Source of the DNA: an uncultured Oscillospiraceae bacterium
Lineage (GTDB): Bacteria; Bacillota; Clostridia; Oscillospirales; Oscillospiraceae
DNA length: 64,000 bases
Direction of reading: 5' to 3'
NCBI GenBank assembly: GCA_910579595.1
Contig: CAJTVM010000003.1
Location: 1 to 64,000 of the forward strand
Each line of letters opens with the position of its first letter. The first letter of the stretch is position 1. Shown here piece by piece: positions 1-8,558 of the stretch. The notes under the pieces were generated by a model. That model saw nothing but the letters and a program-made list of their open reading frames with translations, had not been told where the DNA came from and made no database searches. The position numbers and the translations under genes are program-made.

Positions 1-5
1 GGCCT

Positions 6-1001
6 TCACCTCTGCCGGGCTGCTTTCGGCATTTCCTGAATTTGCTCATTTATAGGCATGATATTGATCCAGGAAAGATCCCCCGCGCCCTGGCGGGCCA
101 GCATTTCCCCTGCGGCAAAGTAATCCCTGAACCGGGGCCCGTGCTGATCCTCAATGAGGGCGTCGCACAGGCTGTTGAACACCGGGGTGCTCAGGCTGGC
201 CAGCAGGGCGATCACCCCGCCCTTCAGCCAAGGCCCCACTTTCAGCCAATACACCGCCGCGAAGCCCGCCCACAAAAACACCGCCCCCACCGCCGCCAGG
301 GGAAACGCCAGGGAAAACAGCCAGTCACCGCCGGCAAAAGCCCAAATCACCGCCAGCAGGCCAAACACCCATCCCGTCAGCAGCCCCACGCACAGGGGCG
401 GAACGTGCCTGCCGTAAAACCGCCAGACCGCCCACCAGCCCCAGGGCAGGGCCAGACATACCGCCGTGATCGCCAGTCCCCCGCTGATCCACCAGCCCCC
501 CGTATACCCCCAGCAGGCCAGCAGCAGCAGGATCAGGCACCCCGACGCCGCCCCCAGGCAGACCGCCAGCTTGTTCCGCCGCACAAAAAAGGGCAGGTTG
601 GTAAAGCAGAACGCCAACCCGCAGGACGTCAGCACAATCCAAAACCAATCCAGCTTGTGAAAAACGGCCAGATCGCAGATAAAGCACACCACAACGGCGA
701 TGGCATAGCTGACGGCAAAAAACCACCGGAACCCGGCGGCAATCCCGCGCAGCGCCGCCGCCTGCCGCTCCTGGGCATGAGCCTGGTCGTCGTCGCAGGC
801 GGTGAAGAACTCGTGCTCCGTGATATGCAGGGCGGCGCAGATGGCGGTGACCATGGACACGTCCGGATAGGACAGCGCCCGCTCCCACTTGCTGACGGTG
901 GACTCGGTGACAAAGAGCTGTCCCGCCAGATCTTTCTGGGTAAGCCCCGCCTCCAGCCGCTTGCGCCGGATGTATTCTCCAAAAGATTTTTTCTCATTCA
1001 T
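6..1001 (-). CDS. XRE-family regulator with multi-pass membrane domain
   Basis: The first ~65 residues form a Cro/C1-type helix-turn-helix (motif VTESTVSKWERALSYPD), followed by a linker and about seven hydrophobic segments from residue ~90 to ~290. The family idea is a DNA-binding protein tethered to the membrane; its ligand and targets are unknown. The start is the second ATG (MNEKKSF), because AGGAG lies about 8 bases before it, while the upstream in-frame ATG has no ribosome site. The gene is transcribed away from the VTC operon and could regulate itself or that operon, but nothing in the sequence proves this. The stop codon lies 6 bases from the window edge, so the gene is complete. Confidence 0.85.
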   Translation of the reverse strand: MNEKKSFGEYIRRKRLEAGLTQKDLAGQLFVTESTVSKWERALSYPDVSMVTAICAALHITEHEFFTACDDDQAHAQERQAAALRGIAAGFRWFFAVSYAIAVVVCFICDLAVFHKLDWFWIVLTSCGLAFCFTNLPFFVRRNKLAVCLGAASGCLILLLLACWGYTGGWWISGGLAITAVCLALPWGWWAVWRFYGRHVPPLCVGLLTGWVFGLLAVIWAFAGGDWLFSLAFPLAAVGAVFLWAGFAAVYWLKVGPWLKGGVIALLASLSTPVFNSLCDALIEDQHGPRFRDYFAAGEMLARQGAGDLSWINIMPINEQIQEMPKAARQR

Positions 1002-1034
1002 TTGTGTTGGCTCCTTTCCCTCGAACATACCCTC

Positions 1035-1063
1035 ACCCTACCCGCTTCCGGGGAAAAAGTCAA
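1035..1063 (-). promoter_or_regulatory. Promoter for the XRE membrane regulator
   Basis: On the minus strand TTGACT and TAGGGT are separated by 17 bases, ending about 30 bases before the start codon. The -35 box is good and the -10 box is weak (4 of 6), so this promoter may need an activator or be poorly used. Confidence 0.45.
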
Positions 1064-1157
1064 GGCCTGATGCGGAAAAACTAACTCGACCGTCAGGAAA
1101 GTCGGCCTGTACCAACGGGTTCCGGCATTCAAGCGTCCTTACCCTCCGCCGTCTCTC

Positions 1158-1201
1158 TGTAAACAAACTATGAATCCTGTCAAAATTACAGTTTGGTTTC
1201 A
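1158..1201. promoter_or_regulatory. 12-bp inverted repeat upstream of the VTC operon
   Basis: TGTAAACAAACT (1158-1169) and AGTTTGGTTTCA (1190-1201) are inverted copies matching at 10 of 12 positions, separated by 20 bases. It lies 55 bases before the VTC start codon, where an operator or leader hairpin would be expected. No clear -35/-10 pair was found beside it. Confidence 0.35.
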
Positions 1202-1256
1202 GCTTCGGCGTATATCCTTATCACGGTTCAATTTATCAGGAAGGAGGTGGAATACC

Positions 1257-1934
1257 ATGGCCTTTCGTCACGAGTGGAAACACGCGCTTACCCCGGCGGA
1301 CGCCTTAGCGGCGCGGGGACGGCTGCGGATCTTTCTGCAGCCGGATCCCCATGCGGGGTCCGGCGGGACATACGGGATCAGGAGCCTGTACTTCGACACC
1401 CCGGAGGACAAAGCCCTGCGGGAAAAGCTGGACGGCGCTGACCGCCGCGAGAAGTTCCGCATCCGGTACTACAACGGCGACGCCAGCCTGATCCATCTGG
1501 AAAAGAAGATCAAGGTCAACGGCCTGTGCGGCAAACGCTCCACCCTGCTGAGCCAGAGCGAGGCCCAGGCCATCATAGACGGCGAGCTGGACTGGATGCT
1601 GGCCGCGCGGGACCGCCCGCTGGTCACGGAGCTGTACGCGAAGATGAAAACCCAGGGGCTGCGGCCCAAAACCATCGTGGACTACATCCGGGAGCCTTAC
1701 GTCTACGCCCCCGGCAACGTGCGCGTCACGCTGGACAGCCGCCTGCGCACCGGCCTGCGCTGCACAGACTTCCTGAACGCCGGCTGCGTCACCATCCCCG
1801 TCCCGGACACGCCGGTCATTCTGGAGGTCAAGTGGGACGAATATCTGCCCTCTGTCGTCCGGGCGGCCGTGCAGCTCGGAAACCGGCAGGCCGCCGCTTT
1901 TTCCAAATACGCCGCCTGCCGGATCTACGGATAA
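1257..1934 (+). CDS. VTC-domain (polyphosphate polymerase-like) protein
   Basis: This 225-residue protein matches the VTC catalytic domain of the CYTH/triphosphate tunnel superfamily. Visible signatures are RHEWKH (residues 4-9), SLYFD (43-47), RIRYYNGD (68-75), LEKK (81-84), RVTLDS and LEVKWDEYLP near the C-terminus, giving the basic and acidic residues that line a triphosphate tunnel. In eukaryotic VTC4 the domain makes polyphosphate from ATP; in bacteria the role is less settled. The start at 1257 is chosen because GGAAGGAGG lies 8 bases upstream; upstream in-frame codons lack a ribosome site. The gene is followed at 20 bases by a DUF4956 membrane protein and then CotH, a combination repeatedly seen in Firmicutes. 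It has no signal peptide, so the domain should be cytoplasmic. Confidence 0.88.
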   Translation: MAFRHEWKHALTPADALAARGRLRIFLQPDPHAGSGGTYGIRSLYFDTPEDKALREKLDGADRREKFRIRYYNGDASLIHLEKKIKVNGLCGKRSTLLSQSEAQAIIDGELDWMLAARDRPLVTELYAKMKTQGLRPKTIVDYIREPYVYAPGNVRVTLDSRLRTGLRCTDFLNAGCVTIPVPDTPVILEVKWDEYLPSVVRAAVQLGNRQAAAFSKYAACRIYG

Positions 1935-1954
1935 CCATAAAAGGAGACGATTCC

Positions 1955-2629
1955 ATGACAACATTTCAAGACATTTTCAAATCCAGCTTTCTGGAAAACA
2001 TCAACGGCGTCAGCCTGCTGGACATGGTGCTGGCCCTGGCCCTGGCCTTCGGCATCGGGCTGTTCATCTTCCTGATCTACCAAAAGACCTATCAGGGCGT
2101 GATGTACTCTTCCAGCTTCGGCGTGACCCTCATCGCCCTTACTATGATCACCACGCTGGTCATCCTGGCCGTCACCAGCAACGTGGTGCTTAGCCTGGGC
2201 ATGGTGGGCGCGCTGTCCATCGTCCGCTTCCGCACCGCCATCAAGGAGCCGCTGGACATCGCCTTCCTGTTCTGGTCCATTGCGGCGGGCATCGTCCTGG
2301 CGGCGGGACTCCTCCCCCTGGCCGTATTCGGCAGCGTGGTCATTGGGCTGGTGCTGCTGGTCTTCGTCAACCGCAAATCCCACATCGACCCGTACATACT
2401 GGTGCTCCAGTGCGACAGCAGGGAGAGCGAACAGCAGGCCCAGACGTTCCTGAACACCCACACCCGCCGCTGCGCCGTCAAGAGCAAAACCGTCCAAAAG
2501 GGCGCAATCGAGCTGAGCCTGGACGTGCGGCTGAAGGATGCCGGCACGGATTTCATCAACACCCTCTCCGATCTCCCCGGCGTGCGCAGTGCCGTACTGG
2601 TGCGCTACAACGGGGACTACATGGGGTAA
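1955..2629 (+). CDS. DUF4956 membrane protein
   Basis: This 224-residue protein has four hydrophobic segments (about 22-41, 55-76, 80-90 and 104-138) and a soluble C-terminal domain of about 80 residues. The hallmark of DUF4956 is visible: GMVGALSIVRFRTAIKEPLD (residues 82-101). The family commonly neighbours VTC-domain genes, so it is thought to be the membrane partner of the polymerase, perhaps to move or anchor the polymer; that is inference. AAGGAG lies 8 bases before the chosen ATG. The reading frame is open upstream over the VTC gene, but that part is a frame shadow. Confidence 0.88.
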   Translation: MTTFQDIFKSSFLENINGVSLLDMVLALALAFGIGLFIFLIYQKTYQGVMYSSSFGVTLIALTMITTLVILAVTSNVVLSLGMVGALSIVRFRTAIKEPLDIAFLFWSIAAGIVLAAGLLPLAVFGSVVIGLVLLVFVNRKSHIDPYILVLQCDSRESEQQAQTFLNTHTRRCAVKSKTVQKGAIELSLDVRLKDAGTDFINTLSDLPGVRSAVLVRYNGDYMG

Positions 2630-2635
2630 GGCACC

Positions 2636-4315
2636 ATGTCCACCAGCAAATACATTGACAAAATCTGCTGTGCCGTCCTGGCGCTGTCCCTGCTGCTCAC
2701 CGTCCTGTTCATGAACGGCAAGGCCCTGGGCCTGGAGGCGTCCCCCCGGGAGCTGGGCTACGAATCCCGGCTGTTCAGCACCCAAAGGGTGCATACCATC
2801 GATATCGTGATCGATGACTGGGAGGGCTTTCTGGACACCTGCGAAAACGAGGAATACACCCCCTGCGCCGTCATCATTGACGGGGAAGCCTATCAAAACG
2901 TGGGCCTGCGGGCCAAGGGAAACACCTCCCTCAGTTCCGTATCCCAGATGGGCAGCGACCGGTACAGCTTCAAAATCGAGTTTGACCACTATGAGAGCGG
3001 AAAAAGCTGCCATGGCCTGGACAAACTGTGCCTGAACAACCTCATCCAGGACAACACCTGCATGAAAGACTACCTGACCTACCAGCTGATGGCACAATTC
3101 GGGGTGGACGGTCCGCTGTGCAGCTACGCCTACCTCACGGTCAACGGCGAGGACTGGGGGCTGTACCTGGCCGTGGAGGGCATTGAGGACAGCTTTTTGC
3201 GCCGCACCTACGGCAGCGATCCCGGCGAGCTGTACAAGCCGGACAGCACGGGCTTCGGCGGCGGGCGCGGCAACGGCAGGGAATTTGATATGGACAGCTT
3301 CATGGACAGGCAGGACAATCCAGACCAACACATGGAACGGCCCGCAGACGAAAAACAGCCGCCCTCGGACGGCAGGCAGATGCCTCCCGACGGCGACGGC
3401 GGCGGTATTTCCCCGCCGTCCACACCCGATGGGGGCGGTTTCGGCGGAAACGGTTCCTCTGATGTAAAATTGCAGTATATTGATGACGATCCGGACAGCT
3501 ACGCCAACATTTTCAGCAATGCGAAAACCGACCCGTCCCAGGCCGGCCAACAGCGCCTGATCTCCTCCCTCAAATCCCTGAGCGCATATGAAAACCTGGA
3601 GGCCGTGCTGGACACGGAGGAAGTCCTGCGGTATTTCGTCGTCCACAACTTCGTGGTAAACGGGGACAGCTACACGGGGGGCATGATCCACAACTACTAT
3701 CTCCACGAAAAAGACGGGCAGCTTTCCATGATCCCCTGGGATTACAACCTGGCCTTTGGCGCGTTCCAGTCCAGCAGCGCGGACAGCGCCGTAAACGATC
3801 CCATCGACGAGGCGCTGGACGACCGCCCGATGCAGGCCTGGATTTTCTCCGATGAAGCCTATACCGCCCAGTATCACGCGCTGTTCGCGGAGTTTTTGAA
3901 CCGCGTTGACATAGATGAACTGATCGACAGCGCTTATATCCTCATTGCGCCCTACGTGGAACAGGATCCCACCAAGTTCTGCACCTTCGAGGAATTTGAA
4001 ACGGGTGTACAGGCCCTGAAAGCCTTTTGCGCCCTGCGCACCCAAAGCGTCCAGGGGCAGCTGGACGGGACCATCCCCTCCACGCAGGCGGGACAAAGCG
4101 CGGATCCCTCCGCCCTGGTTGACGCTTCGGGGATCCAATTATCCGACATGGGCTCTATGGACACGGGCGGCGGCGCTCCCCACGGCGGCTTTGAGTCCGG
4201 CGGCAATCCGCCCGGCTTCTCCCAGCAGACGCCCGAGCAGCCCCAGGACAGCGAAACGCCGCCGGAGGGGTTTGATCCGCCGGAGGGATCCGGCCCGCCG
4301 CCGGGGCAGTCCTAA
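2636..4315 (+). CDS. CotH-family protein kinase-like surface protein
   Basis: This 559-residue protein starts with a short cytoplasmic stretch and one hydrophobic helix (about 11-29), so it should be anchored outside the membrane. The middle matches the CotH kinase fold: the RAKGNTS region near residue 93, the FVVNGDSYTGGMIHNYYLHE block, and the acidic IPWDYNLAFG motif near residue 365. The C-terminal ~90 residues, and an insert near residues 205-275, are rich in Pro, Gly, Gln and Met, typical of extracellular linkers. CotH proteins of Bacillus phosphorylate spore coat proteins; the substrate here is unknown. It sits 6 bases after the DUF4956 gene in the same operon. The ribosome site is weak, suggesting translational coupling. 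Confidence 0.88.
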   Translation: MSTSKYIDKICCAVLALSLLLTVLFMNGKALGLEASPRELGYESRLFSTQRVHTIDIVIDDWEGFLDTCENEEYTPCAVIIDGEAYQNVGLRAKGNTSLSSVSQMGSDRYSFKIEFDHYESGKSCHGLDKLCLNNLIQDNTCMKDYLTYQLMAQFGVDGPLCSYAYLTVNGEDWGLYLAVEGIEDSFLRRTYGSDPGELYKPDSTGFGGGRGNGREFDMDSFMDRQDNPDQHMERPADEKQPPSDGRQMPPDGDGGGISPPSTPDGGGFGGNGSSDVKLQYIDDDPDSYANIFSNAKTDPSQAGQQRLISSLKSLSAYENLEAVLDTEEVLRYFVVHNFVVNGDSYTGGMIHNYYLHEKDGQLSMIPWDYNLAFGAFQSSSADSAVNDPIDEALDDRPMQAWIFSDEAYTAQYHALFAEFLNRVDIDELIDSAYILIAPYVEQDPTKFCTFEEFETGVQALKAFCALRTQSVQGQLDGTIPSTQAGQSADPSALVDASGIQLSDMGSMDTGGGAPHGGFESGGNPPGFSQQTPEQPQDSETPPEGFDPPEGSGPPPGQS

Positions 4316-4345
4316 AGCGCGCCCCGGCGCAGGCCAGGCCGTCCG

Positions 4346-5857
4346 CTACCCGCGCCCCGTTTCTCCCCCATTTTCGTCAAAAATAAGATCGTACTTTTCC
4401 ACATCGATCAACACCTGGCCGTCCGCCTCGAAGGTAATGGCGTCCGCCGCCTGGGGGGTATAGATGACGGCGCTGGCCGCCTTTTCCCCATCGTTGACGA
4501 ACACCTCCACGCTGAACCGGTCCAGAACCACCCGGAGCTTGATCTCCCCGCCGTTGGGCCGCACAAGGAAGCTGCGGGTGTGGACGATATCCCGGGGCAG
4601 GCCGCTGCGGCAGCGGTCCAGCTTCAAAATGCTCTCCTCCGGCTTGTAGCGGATAATGGTGTCATGCCGCCCGTCCTTAGCCACATGGAGCCGGAACCAG
4701 CGGTAGGAACCATGGCCCACAGGGCGGACCGTAACGGTCATGTCCAGCACCCGGCCCTGGATGCCGGGCAGGTTGGCCTCGCCGCTGACCAGGATGTGGT
4801 GGTGGATCACCGGATTGCGCCGGTATGCCTCCAGCTCCCGGACAGGGCGCTGGTACAGCCGCCCGTTCTCAATGGACAGCTCCCGGGGCAGGGTCATCTG
4901 ACCGAACCAGCGGCAGTGGGAGGGCTTCCCCCCCACGGTATCCCAATTCTGCATCCAGGCAATCATGATCCGCCGCCCGTCCGGGGCCTCCAGCGTCTGG
5001 GGTGCGTAGAAATCCAGGCCGTAGTCGATGGCCTGCACTTGCTCCCGGACGAAACCGGCCTCCGGGCCATAGCGGCCCATGAGGCAGAGGGTGCCGTTAC
5101 CCGCGTGGAACTCCAGGCCGATGGGCTTCATGTCCTGGGGGCTGGTAATCAGCACCTGCATCCCGTCCAGCGGGAAGAAATCAGGGCACTCCCACATCCG
5201 GCCATACTGGTTATTGCAGCGGTCCAAGGTGCGTACAAACTCCCATTTGAGGCCGTCCGTGCTTTGGTACATCAGGATGGCCCCGCTGCCGTCCTCGGTG
5301 CGGTTGCCGGCCACGGCGTAATACGTGCCGTCCTCGCCCCGCCACACCTTGGGATCCCGGAAGTCGATGGCGCTGCCCCCCTGAGGCAGATCCTTCCTGT
5401 CCAGCACGGGATTGAGGGTGGATTTCTCATAGTCCACCCCGTCCCCAATGGCTACGCACTGGGTCTGCACATCCTCCAGGAAGCCCTCCGCGTTGTGGTG
5501 GCGCTGTACGCCGGTGTACATCAGCAGCTGCCGCCCGTCGGGCAGTTCCACCGCGCCGCCGGAAAAACAGCCGGAAGCGTCGTATTCCTCGTCCGGAGCC
5601 AGCGCGGCGGGCAGGCGCTCCCAGCGCAAAAAATCCTTGGTCTTGAGGTGCCCCCAGTGCATTGGCCCCCACTCGTTGGAATAGGGGTGGTACTGGTAGA
5701 ACAGGTGGCACTCCCCCCGGTAGAAGGAGAAGCCGTTGGGATCGTTCATCCAGCCGATGGTGGGGGTGGCGTGGAAGGCTGGGCGCTCTCCGTCCGGGAT
5801 ATGGGGGCCGTACCGGGTTTCAAAATCCCGGGCCTTCTGCAGGGTTTCGCTGGTCAT
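4346..5857 (-). CDS. Glycoside hydrolase family 32 (beta-fructofuranosidase)
   Basis: This 503-residue enzyme should hydrolyse sucrose, sucrose-6-phosphate or short fructans. The GH32 catalytic set is complete: WMNDPNG with nucleophile Asp39, FRDP with Asp168, and ECPD with acid/base Glu223. The C-terminal ~150 residues form the usual beta-sandwich. There is no signal peptide, so it acts in the cytoplasm on imported sugar. The start is the third Met of the open frame (5857), because AGGAGG lies 9 bases before it and abuts the earlier ATG. It lies downstream of the solute-binding protein and permeases but has its own strong promoter and is separated from them by a hairpin. Phospho- versus free-sugar specificity cannot be read from the sequence. 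Confidence 0.93.
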   Translation of the reverse strand: MTSETLQKARDFETRYGPHIPDGERPAFHATPTIGWMNDPNGFSFYRGECHLFYQYHPYSNEWGPMHWGHLKTKDFLRWERLPAALAPDEEYDASGCFSGGAVELPDGRQLLMYTGVQRHHNAEGFLEDVQTQCVAIGDGVDYEKSTLNPVLDRKDLPQGGSAIDFRDPKVWRGEDGTYYAVAGNRTEDGSGAILMYQSTDGLKWEFVRTLDRCNNQYGRMWECPDFFPLDGMQVLITSPQDMKPIGLEFHAGNGTLCLMGRYGPEAGFVREQVQAIDYGLDFYAPQTLEAPDGRRIMIAWMQNWDTVGGKPSHCRWFGQMTLPRELSIENGRLYQRPVRELEAYRRNPVIHHHILVSGEANLPGIQGRVLDMTVTVRPVGHGSYRWFRLHVAKDGRHDTIIRYKPEESILKLDRCRSGLPRDIVHTRSFLVRPNGGEIKLRVVLDRFSVEVFVNDGEKAASAVIYTPQAADAITFEADGQVLIDVEKYDLIFDENGGETGRG

Positions 5858-5876
5858 GGTATGCATCCTCCTTGGC

Positions 5877-5886
5877 CGTTTCAAAT
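5877..5886. promoter_or_regulatory. TGAAACG half-site at the GH32 transcription start
   Basis: The minus strand reads ATTTGAAACG, just downstream of the GH32 -10 box. It shares TGAAACG with the boxes around the divergent lacI/permease promoters, so the LacI-type repressor may also act here. Only one half is well conserved. Confidence 0.4.
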
Positions 5887-5893
5887 CCAGATA

Positions 5894-5928
5894 ATCATAA
5901 AATCAGCCGGGAAATATGTCAACCGGCT
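5894..5928 (-). promoter_or_regulatory. GH32 promoter with embedded inverted repeat
   Basis: On the minus strand a TTGACA (5917-5922) and TATGAT (5894-5899) pair is spaced by 17 bases. The inverted repeat AGCCGG-N12-CCGGCT (5905-5928) spans the -35 box, as a repressor operator would. The promoter lets GH32 be expressed apart from the transporter genes. Confidence 0.75.
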
Positions 5929-5934
5929 TTTGGA

Positions 5935-5963
5935 AAAAGGGGCGGCGCGCAGCCGCCCCTTTT
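5935..5963 (-). terminator. Terminator after the solute-binding protein
   Basis: A perfect 12-bp stem (AAAAGGGGCGGC with its complement) closes a 5-base loop. On the minus strand it follows the solute-binding protein stop codon by 17 bases and ends in a T run. Confidence 0.75.
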
Positions 5964-5979
5964 CGCGTGGATCAGATCG

Positions 5980-7638
5980 TTATTCCGCCGCGGCGTAGCG
6001 CTCGTAAGCGCCCTGGTATGCCTCGATCAGCTTATCCATGCCGCACTTTTTGGACAGGTAGGTCTTGTATTCCTCCCACTCCTCATCGGTGGGGCCGCCG
6101 TCCCGGAGCCACAATGCCTCCTGCTCCTTCACGGCGTTCTCAAAATCGGAGCGGTACAGGTCGATGGTGTCCAGCTCCTCGCTGTTAAACACGCAGTCCA
6201 CGGGGTAAATGGTCTTATCCTCCACATAGTTGAACCAGAAGTTCTCCAGATCCTTCAGGCGCTGGACGGCCCGGTCCTCCATGTGGAACACGTCGGTGTA
6301 GTAGTCGGACAGGATCAGCTTGGGCCCCTGCACTTCACTGGCGCCCTTCAGCTCGCCGGCGCTCTTGCCGAACTGAGCCTGGGCCTCCTCGTCGGTGATG
6401 GACAGCCACATACCGTCCTCGTCCTGCCTGGTGAAGTACACGCCGATGGGGCCGTATTGCAACTGCATGACGTGCTCACCGGTGTACCACTGGTCATAGA
6501 ACTTCAGCAGGTTGATGGGGCTTTTGCAGTCGGCGGTAATGGACAGCTGGCCGGAGTTCACCGCGCTGCCCGCGGATTTCAGGGTGACGGTGCATCTGCC
6601 ATCGGGACCCTTCAGCGGGGGCAGGTACACATAGTCCCCGGCGTAATCGCCGGTCAGCTCGGCGATCTCCCACCAGGTGGCCACGCCCACATAGCCCTGG
6701 GTACATTTGGAGATATACTGAGTATCGGTCTGGCTGAACACCTCCAAGTCAATAAGCCCTTCCTGATACCAGTCGTGGTAGTAGGTGACAGCGTCCCGGT
6801 ACTCGTCGCTGACGCAGTCAAACACCACCTGCTTATCCTTCGTCAGCCGCAGATCCATGCACACGTCGCTCCAGTTGGTGACGCCGAAGGGGGCGTAAAA
6901 GATGTTCTGGCCCCAGCACCACTGGTCAAAGCCGAAGGTCATGGGGATGGTGGTGCCTGGGTCGTTGCCGTACACCTTGTGGGACATATCGTTGTCCTTG
7001 AACGCCTGGAGGGCGGTTTTCAGCTCCTCCACCGTCTCGGGTACCGGCAGGTTCAGCTCGTCCAGCCAGCGCTTGTTGATCATGGAGAACTGCTGAATGG
7101 CGTGGATGGAGATATCGTCCTCCGCGCCGATGGCCCCGGTGCCCATCATCTCGGCGGCGGGCAGGCCGTAGATGCCGCCGTCATCCTGGATGATGGCCGC
7201 CCGGATGGCGGGGTTCTCCTCCAGAATCTTGTACAGGTTGGGCATAATCTCGGGGGTAATGTAGGGCGTCAGGTCCAGGAAGGTGCCGCCCCGCCCATAC
7301 CGGGCCAGGTCGTAGTTGGAGAAGCCCACCGCCTGGAAGGCGTCGGGCAGGTCGCCGCCGGTGATGCGGATGTTCACCTGCTCGCCCAGAGAGTCGCTCA
7401 TAACCTCCCAGTTGATGCTGATGTCCGCCGCCTCCATCATCTCCTGGAGGACGGGGTTGTCGTCGTAGCCGGAGGACAGCGCGGAGATGCCGCTGACCAC
7501 ATGGAACTCGGTCTGCTCGGTGCTCATGTTGACCTCGCCGTTGTTGACGCTGCCCACCTTGCCCAGGCCGCAGCCGGACAGCAGGCCCAGGCCCAACGCC
7601 GCGCACAGAACGCCGGAAACTAATTTCTTCCCATTCAT
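5980..7638 (-). CDS. Extracellular sugar-binding lipoprotein (ABC importer)
   Basis: This 552-residue protein begins with a lipoprotein signal peptide whose lipobox LLSGC puts the lipidated Cys at residue 23. The rest fits the large LplA-like solute-binding family used with LplB/LplC permeases for oligosaccharides. Runs such as MINKRWLDELNLPVPETVEE and a Trp/Tyr-rich centre (FGFDQWCWGQN) are typical of this family's ligand cleft. The start is the ATG at 7638, with AGGAG 9 bases upstream; a GTG six bases earlier is too close to that site. It is last of the three transporter genes and precedes GH32, which suggests fructo-oligosaccharide or sucrose-like ligands, though this is inferred from context only. 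Confidence 0.9.
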   Translation of the reverse strand: MNGKKLVSGVLCAALGLGLLSGCGLGKVGSVNNGEVNMSTEQTEFHVVSGISALSSGYDDNPVLQEMMEAADISINWEVMSDSLGEQVNIRITGGDLPDAFQAVGFSNYDLARYGRGGTFLDLTPYITPEIMPNLYKILEENPAIRAAIIQDDGGIYGLPAAEMMGTGAIGAEDDISIHAIQQFSMINKRWLDELNLPVPETVEELKTALQAFKDNDMSHKVYGNDPGTTIPMTFGFDQWCWGQNIFYAPFGVTNWSDVCMDLRLTKDKQVVFDCVSDEYRDAVTYYHDWYQEGLIDLEVFSQTDTQYISKCTQGYVGVATWWEIAELTGDYAGDYVYLPPLKGPDGRCTVTLKSAGSAVNSGQLSITADCKSPINLLKFYDQWYTGEHVMQLQYGPIGVYFTRQDEDGMWLSITDEEAQAQFGKSAGELKGASEVQGPKLILSDYYTDVFHMEDRAVQRLKDLENFWFNYVEDKTIYPVDCVFNSEELDTIDLYRSDFENAVKEQEALWLRDGGPTDEEWEEYKTYLSKKCGMDKLIEAYQGAYERYAAAE

Positions 7639-7655
7639 TTTCACGCGCTCCTTTC

Positions 7656-8546
7656 TTAGCCTTTCACGGCGCCAGCCATAAAGCCCTTCTCGAAATACTT
7701 CTGAACGAAGGGGTAGGCGATGAGCATGGGCAGGGCCGCCACGATCATGGAGCTGAATTTGATCATCTCGGTGAGCTTGTTCAGTTCGGCGAAGCCGCCC
7801 TCAATCATGCCCGCCTGCTCGGTGGACGCGGAGCTCTTGATCAGGATGCCGCGCAGCACCAGAGGCAGGGGCTGGCCCTTGCCGCCCAGGTAGATCATGG
7901 CGGTAAACCAATCGTTCCAGTAGGCCACCATAGCGAACACGGCCTGCACCGCCAGGATGGGCATGGACAGGGGGATGACCACACTGAGGAAGGTGCGGAA
8001 TTTGGAGCAGCCGTCGATGGACGACGCTTCAATCAGATCCCGGGGGATGCTGTTCTGGAAGTAGTTGCGCACGATAATCATATTGCCCACCGCCACGCCG
8101 CCGGGGAGAAACAGGGACCACATACTGCCAATCAGGTGGGTCTGCTTGACAATCAGGTAGGTGGGGATCATGCCGCCGCCGAAGTACATGGTGATGATGA
8201 AAAAGATATTGAAGAACTTCCGTCCCGGCAAATCCTTCTGGGCCAGGGGGTAGGCGGTGATGTACAGCATCACCACGGAGAAAATGGTGCCGATGACGGT
8301 GTACTTCACAGAGTTGAGGAAGCCAGGCATGATCTTCGGGTCGGCAAACACCGCCTTATAGCCGTCCAGGGTAAAGCCGCTGGGCAGCAGGAACGTTTTG
8401 CCCGCGTACACGTCATAGGGGTTTGAGAAGGAGGCGATGAGCACATAGTACAGCGGATAGGCCACGATGAGCAGCACCACCGCGCAGATGGCCACCAGGA
8501 TGATATCGCTGGTTCTATCGGACACGCCTTTTGCTTTTTTGTTCAT
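7656..8546 (-). CDS. Sugar ABC transporter permease, LplC/MalG type
   Basis: This 296-residue protein has six hydrophobic segments and the EAA loop (EASSIDGCSKFRTFLSVVIP, near residue 175) that contacts the ATPase. It is the second of the two permeases of a CUT1-type importer and ends 17 bases before the binding-protein start. No ATPase gene occurs in the operon, so an MsmX-type ATPase encoded elsewhere, such as the one at 48747-49886, would have to power it. Confidence 0.92.
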   Translation of the reverse strand: MNKKAKGVSDRTSDIILVAICAVVLLIVAYPLYYVLIASFSNPYDVYAGKTFLLPSGFTLDGYKAVFADPKIMPGFLNSVKYTVIGTIFSVVMLYITAYPLAQKDLPGRKFFNIFFIITMYFGGGMIPTYLIVKQTHLIGSMWSLFLPGGVAVGNMIIVRNYFQNSIPRDLIEASSIDGCSKFRTFLSVVIPLSMPILAVQAVFAMVAYWNDWFTAMIYLGGKGQPLPLVLRGILIKSSASTEQAGMIEGGFAELNKLTEMIKFSSMIVAALPMLIAYPFVQKYFEKGFMAGAVKG

Positions 8547-8558
8547 GTGCCCACCCCC

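Noticed and set aside
1925..4138. A 737-codon minus-strand frame over the VTC/CotH operon
   Set aside because: It is antisense to well-supported genes and shows no domain or start signal.
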